Shown in pieces: positions 60,556 through 64,000 of a stretch of 64,000 bases of DNA. Where the stretch lies: the NCBI GenBank assembly GCA_963920665.1, contig OY987265.1, positions 13,521,001 through 13,585,000 on the forward strand. The letters run 5' to 3'. The position numbers were made by a program, and so were the translations under genes. Position 1 is the stretch's first letter. Every line of letters starts with the position of its first letter. The notes beneath the pieces are model-generated. The model made no database searches. It worked only from the letters and a program-made list of their open reading frames with translations, and was not told where the DNA came from. This DNA comes from Straminergon stramineum (lineage: Eukaryota > Streptophyta > Bryopsida > Hypnales > Calliergonaceae).

Positions 60556-62325
60556 TTAATTTGCTGTTTTGCTGATCATTTGATTTATCACGGGCTCATC
60601 TCTTTGATTACGTGACCAAATTTCATTTTGCCAAAGAACTTATCACCAGCAAACAAATCCAGTGAGAATACATTTCGACGCGGCTCAACTATAAGGAGAG
60701 TCCAAGTACACAACCTTAACTGCAACATTCTGAGCCCAAACTCTCTCAAAACACAAGAAATTTGAGGTATTGTTTTAGGCTCGCCTCCAATTGCAGAAGG
60801 CAAGTCTCAGAATCGGACACCCTATGAGGTAAGGTAAGGTAAGTCTCGCCTTGCTTCAGATCTGGTAAGGCAGCAAGCAGACACACGCCGAACTTGCACC
60901 ACTTCTGCTGTTGAATTTGTGACCAAGAGCAGGCTGAAACCTTGGTTCAAGAGGAAATGAGGGAAATTGAAGGCACAAGAGACTGAGCGTGAAAAAGAAA
61001 AGATTACATCTTTTGAATTGCTGTTGATGTCGGAACGAGAATTCATGTGACTGTCGGAGTGAGAATGGAGGGGGTTGTTCCGACGGTCATGGCGATCGGA
61101 ACGCGAACTCATACGAGCGACTTCACGGGGCTGGCTCACAGTCGTCTGCGTCACGTTTCCAAACGAGTTGTCCCTGATTTGACTGGACCTGTCCGGCCTG
61201 TGTCTCAAACTGGGCGTGTTCCGCTCGCTGTGAATCCCATGGTCACAGCAATCATGTAAAGAGCACATTCTTGCTACTAATAATGCTGCTGCTGCTTTAC
61301 ACTCTCGATGCCGCAATTGCTCCCCAAATCAAAATCAGGCCTCCAGATAGAAACATCCTGTGACAAATGGTTTGCCCAGAGGCTCACCCTGGGTTGCTGA
61401 GTACCGAGTACACTGAGCAGCGAAGAGTTGTGAAAAATCCCGAGTGAAGAGTTCGTTACGCAGCGTTCATCCCGGATCAGTAACTTCCTGTTGTTCATTT
61501 AAAGTTGAAGAATAGGCACCCCTACGCGGCAGATCCGTAACTTCCAGTTCATCTAGGAGAGAAGGAACAAGGTACCCATTTGCATAAACTTTTAAGTTTG
61601 CGTTCACATGTTACTGTAATAGGAACAGAGGAAGACGCTGAGAACGACGACTAGGTACCAAACCTAGGGCCTGGTAACTGGGTCTAAACCCTAAACCCTA
61701 AACCAACCCTTGAAACCCTCGAGAAACTAGCTCCGGTTCCATGCGATGCTCCATATGCACCTGTCCAATTAAGCAAGAATTCAATCACTACAACCGAAAA
61801 TAAAAATCTAGCCTCCTGCATACAGATTGAAGCCCAATGAAAGCTGTGCTGATACAGATTAGAATACACCACATTTGGATTGCTTTTCTGCATGGTCCAA
61901 CTCTTCCTCAAGCCCGTTGCTGCTCTTCCCTTCTTATGTCTTCTTAGCTGAGTCAACGTCTTAAAGCTAGTTTCTCCTAAAACCAGTTTCTCCTCAGGCT
62001 TTGAATTTTCAACTTCTGATAATGGCAGAGCATTCTGCCTCTTAGATTTGACTGAGAAACATCCAGCACTACTGGATAATGTTATGATAGAAAAATGGTC
62101 TTCCAACATGAATAATTGTTTTCAATCCGACACAATAATGTATCAAAAGACTGGAGATTGGCTACTTTAGTTTGTCCAAAAGTTAGGTGCCGTCACCAGT
62201 CTGCTTCATAATGCTTTAGCTCTTACCCATCTTAGTTTACAACTAACTGCCCCACACTACGTCCTTGCCATCCTCACCTCTAAACACCTGTCCATGGTGT
62301 TATTTATCAACTAATCATGGCCATT
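60556..62325. other. Intergenic between acylphosphatase and cytochrome b5 reductase genes
   Basis: No gene was accepted. Minus frames at 60822-61316 (164 codons, Ser/Arg/His-rich, SSRSDRHDRRNN) and 61684-62109 (141 codons) match nothing recognised. A TAAACCC triplet array lies at 61685-61704. Confidence 0.4.
61685..61704 (-). promoter_or_regulatory. Interstitial telomere-type repeat (telobox cluster)
   Basis: TAAACCC occurs nearly three times in tandem, equal to TTTAGGG on the minus strand, the Arabidopsis-type plant telomere repeat. Such teloboxes are known promoter elements bound by TRB proteins. The site is about 1.1 kb upstream of the acylphosphatase start on the same strand, so a role in that gene is only a possibility. 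Confidence 0.5.
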
Positions 62326-64000
62326 CTAAAATTGAAATTGCATTTCCTTTGTGTATCCCAGCCCTTCACAATGACCTGCAATTGCCCTATTCATGGGAGG
62401 GGGACCACAACGCAGAACCTGACAAACAAACAAAACCATGTTATAGACCTTCTTGAGTAGATACTTGCAATCAAAACAGGATTCAGTAAAATCAGAGTGT
62501 TTCAGGAACTTCTGGACAACATCGTAAAGAAATCTTCTCCATGATTCCCGCCAAGAGCTTCTAAATGGGGACCTCTGTATGTATCTACATGCTTAAAAGT
62601 GAAATACCTTCACATCAGTGGCCGGGGCAGGACAATGTTTCTCCACCATATCCTTGGTCACAAACCCAACACCTCCATCCCACTCTGTCGGAGGCTGCAT
62701 GAGTTGCATACAGGAGTTATTCAGTTACATTGGGGTTCAGAAATCATCCTACAGTTTTAAGATTTCAATCAGAAGGTTCAAAATTTATCGTTGAATGGAG
62801 TTTGTGGTGGTCAGAGACGACTAAATTTTGCCCTTCCTCATCCAAAAAAGAACAATGACTGGATACTCATTGAAGCCGATATGTAAATTCACAGTCAAAG
62901 TTCGCCGGCATAGGGCCACACTGAAGAGAACGCAAGCAGTGGGGTTCCCATCAATACAAACCTCGTTCAGAACGTAGTAGACTTTGAACTGGTCTGGGTA
63001 GTCCCTTGCAAATCGGTCAAGGTCATCCTATGGCATCAAATCCACGACCTTGTTAGAAGATTATTGCACAGATCAAGATGGCCAACATGTGGTCAAAACT
63101 CTAAAATTACGGAACACCACTTGACCGATGCCTGTCTGAAGAAGCGTCCTTCTCAGTAAGCAACCACACTCCCATGTATTAAGTCAAAAGGATGAGCACC
63201 TTGAGTAAAATATCATCATATGTAACATTGGCATAGATCAAAGAAATCTTGGTCTTATCTTGGGGGTTCTCCAATATCGCCCTTGCAACCTGAACAAGTT
63301 ACAGCAAGACTTCCCAATTTAAAAGCAACTTAAATGAATAATGAAAACACAAAAAACTTGAAAAAACCAAGAACGAGACTGCAGGAGGCAAAAGAGTCAA
63401 GAATGTTCCTATGAATAGACTCGATCGAGGTCTCAATTAGGTCAAAGAGTTTAAGACCACTAAATTGCTATCCGCAAGGTCAAGACAAACTCCCCAACTC
63501 CCACACTAAAGTCCACAAAGCAGAGGGGGAAATTTGCATCATCAATGAAGGTTGAAGTTCACCATTCTGATATCCTACAGGGCTAGACGAGCAGTTCTAT
63601 GTGAAGATGTGGGATTCGCAAAGTACCTGAAACATGGGAGTGATGCCAGTTCCACCAGCCACCATTCCAAATTCCTTGACTTCGTTGGGCTTGTATTTGA
63701 AGCGCCCCTGAAATAACCCAAATTTACCATGTCACATACATGTCAAGACCTGTGGCCAGCTGTCAGTGCACAATACAACGGTGACATGATACTAAGAACT
63801 CACAGCACCCGCTCGATATTGATTCTCTAATACAAAACTCCATTACTAGCTCAAGTTCACATTATCGAACCTTGGGACCCTTAGCAGCGAGATACTCTCC
63901 CTCCTTCATCCGGCCGAAGTAGGCGGACACCTTGCCTTCCTTGTAAACCTGGAGCCAAGAATTTTTTTGATCATTTATTATATCTCCAAAAGTAGCATCA
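62326..64000 (-). CDS. CBR1: NADH-cytochrome b5 reductase, C-terminal part (5' end outside window)
   Basis: Six exons are read in phase: 63948-63871, 63707-63627, 63289-63200, 63027-62962, 62694-62608 and 62418-62326. The 5' exons lie beyond 64000, and the last bases of the window are intron. The sequence follows plant CBR1 closely: [40 protein letters not shown] then GITPMFQ (NADH-binding glycine motif), [58 protein letters not shown], and [12 protein letters not shown] (the CGPPPM box near the nicotinamide), ending MQFQF. The enzyme passes electrons from NADH via FAD to cytochrome b5 for fatty-acid desaturation and other ER reactions. The FAD-binding and N-terminal membrane parts are outside the window. 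Confidence 0.95.

Noticed and set aside
1..64000. tRNA, rRNA, CRISPR or riboswitch features
   Set aside because: Scanning by eye for GGTTCGA-type T-loops, repeat-spacer arrays and known aptamers gave nothing convincing; a covariance-model search would be needed to exclude tRNAs fully.

Overview
The window is plant nuclear DNA: spliced genes with GT/AG introns lie among AT-rich stretches full of decayed transposons. The gene families point to a land plant: a plastid-type YrdC protein, an FDM/IDN2-type XS protein, a DUF707 protein, a strictosidine-synthase-like protein and an NADH-cytochrome b5 reductase. One Cys/Trp-rich gene (47.8-52.0 kb) has the composition of flagellar-axoneme proteins. 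If that reading is right, it would fit a plant with swimming sperm (moss, liverwort, lycophyte or fern). The lineage is an inference. All exon models were built by hand from splice signals, reading phase and family resemblance.

Layout. 1-8.2 kb: a badly decayed LINE retrotransposon, split by a block holding a ~180-bp tandem array and a solo LTR. 8.6-14.2 kb: a small gene island on the plus strand, with a phased TGTGA array, a membrane protein with a four-motif DnaJ-type zinc finger, and a YrdC/Sua5-family gene. 14.2-25.3 kb: AT-rich, with a TIR element, a protein-kinase relic and a second solo LTR. 25.3-41 kb: an ARMH3-like gene (minus), a short XS-domain gene (plus) and a 13-exon DUF707 gene (minus). 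41-47.8 kb: gene-poor, with a non-autonomous CACTA-like element carrying a 20-bp tandem repeat. 47.8-64 kb: minus-strand genes for the Cys/Trp-rich protein, a strictosidine-synthase-like protein, an acylphosphatase and the 3' part of an NADH-cytochrome b5 reductase, with a small MITE-like element between the second and third.

The genes do not form a pathway; they are independent eukaryotic units. The oddest points are the unassigned 11-exon Cys/Trp-rich protein with a 26-nt microexon, an acylphosphatase whose catalytic arginine is a glycine, an XS protein that lacks the XH domain and one zinc-finger cysteine, and a helically phased TGTGA array upstream of the zinc-finger gene.
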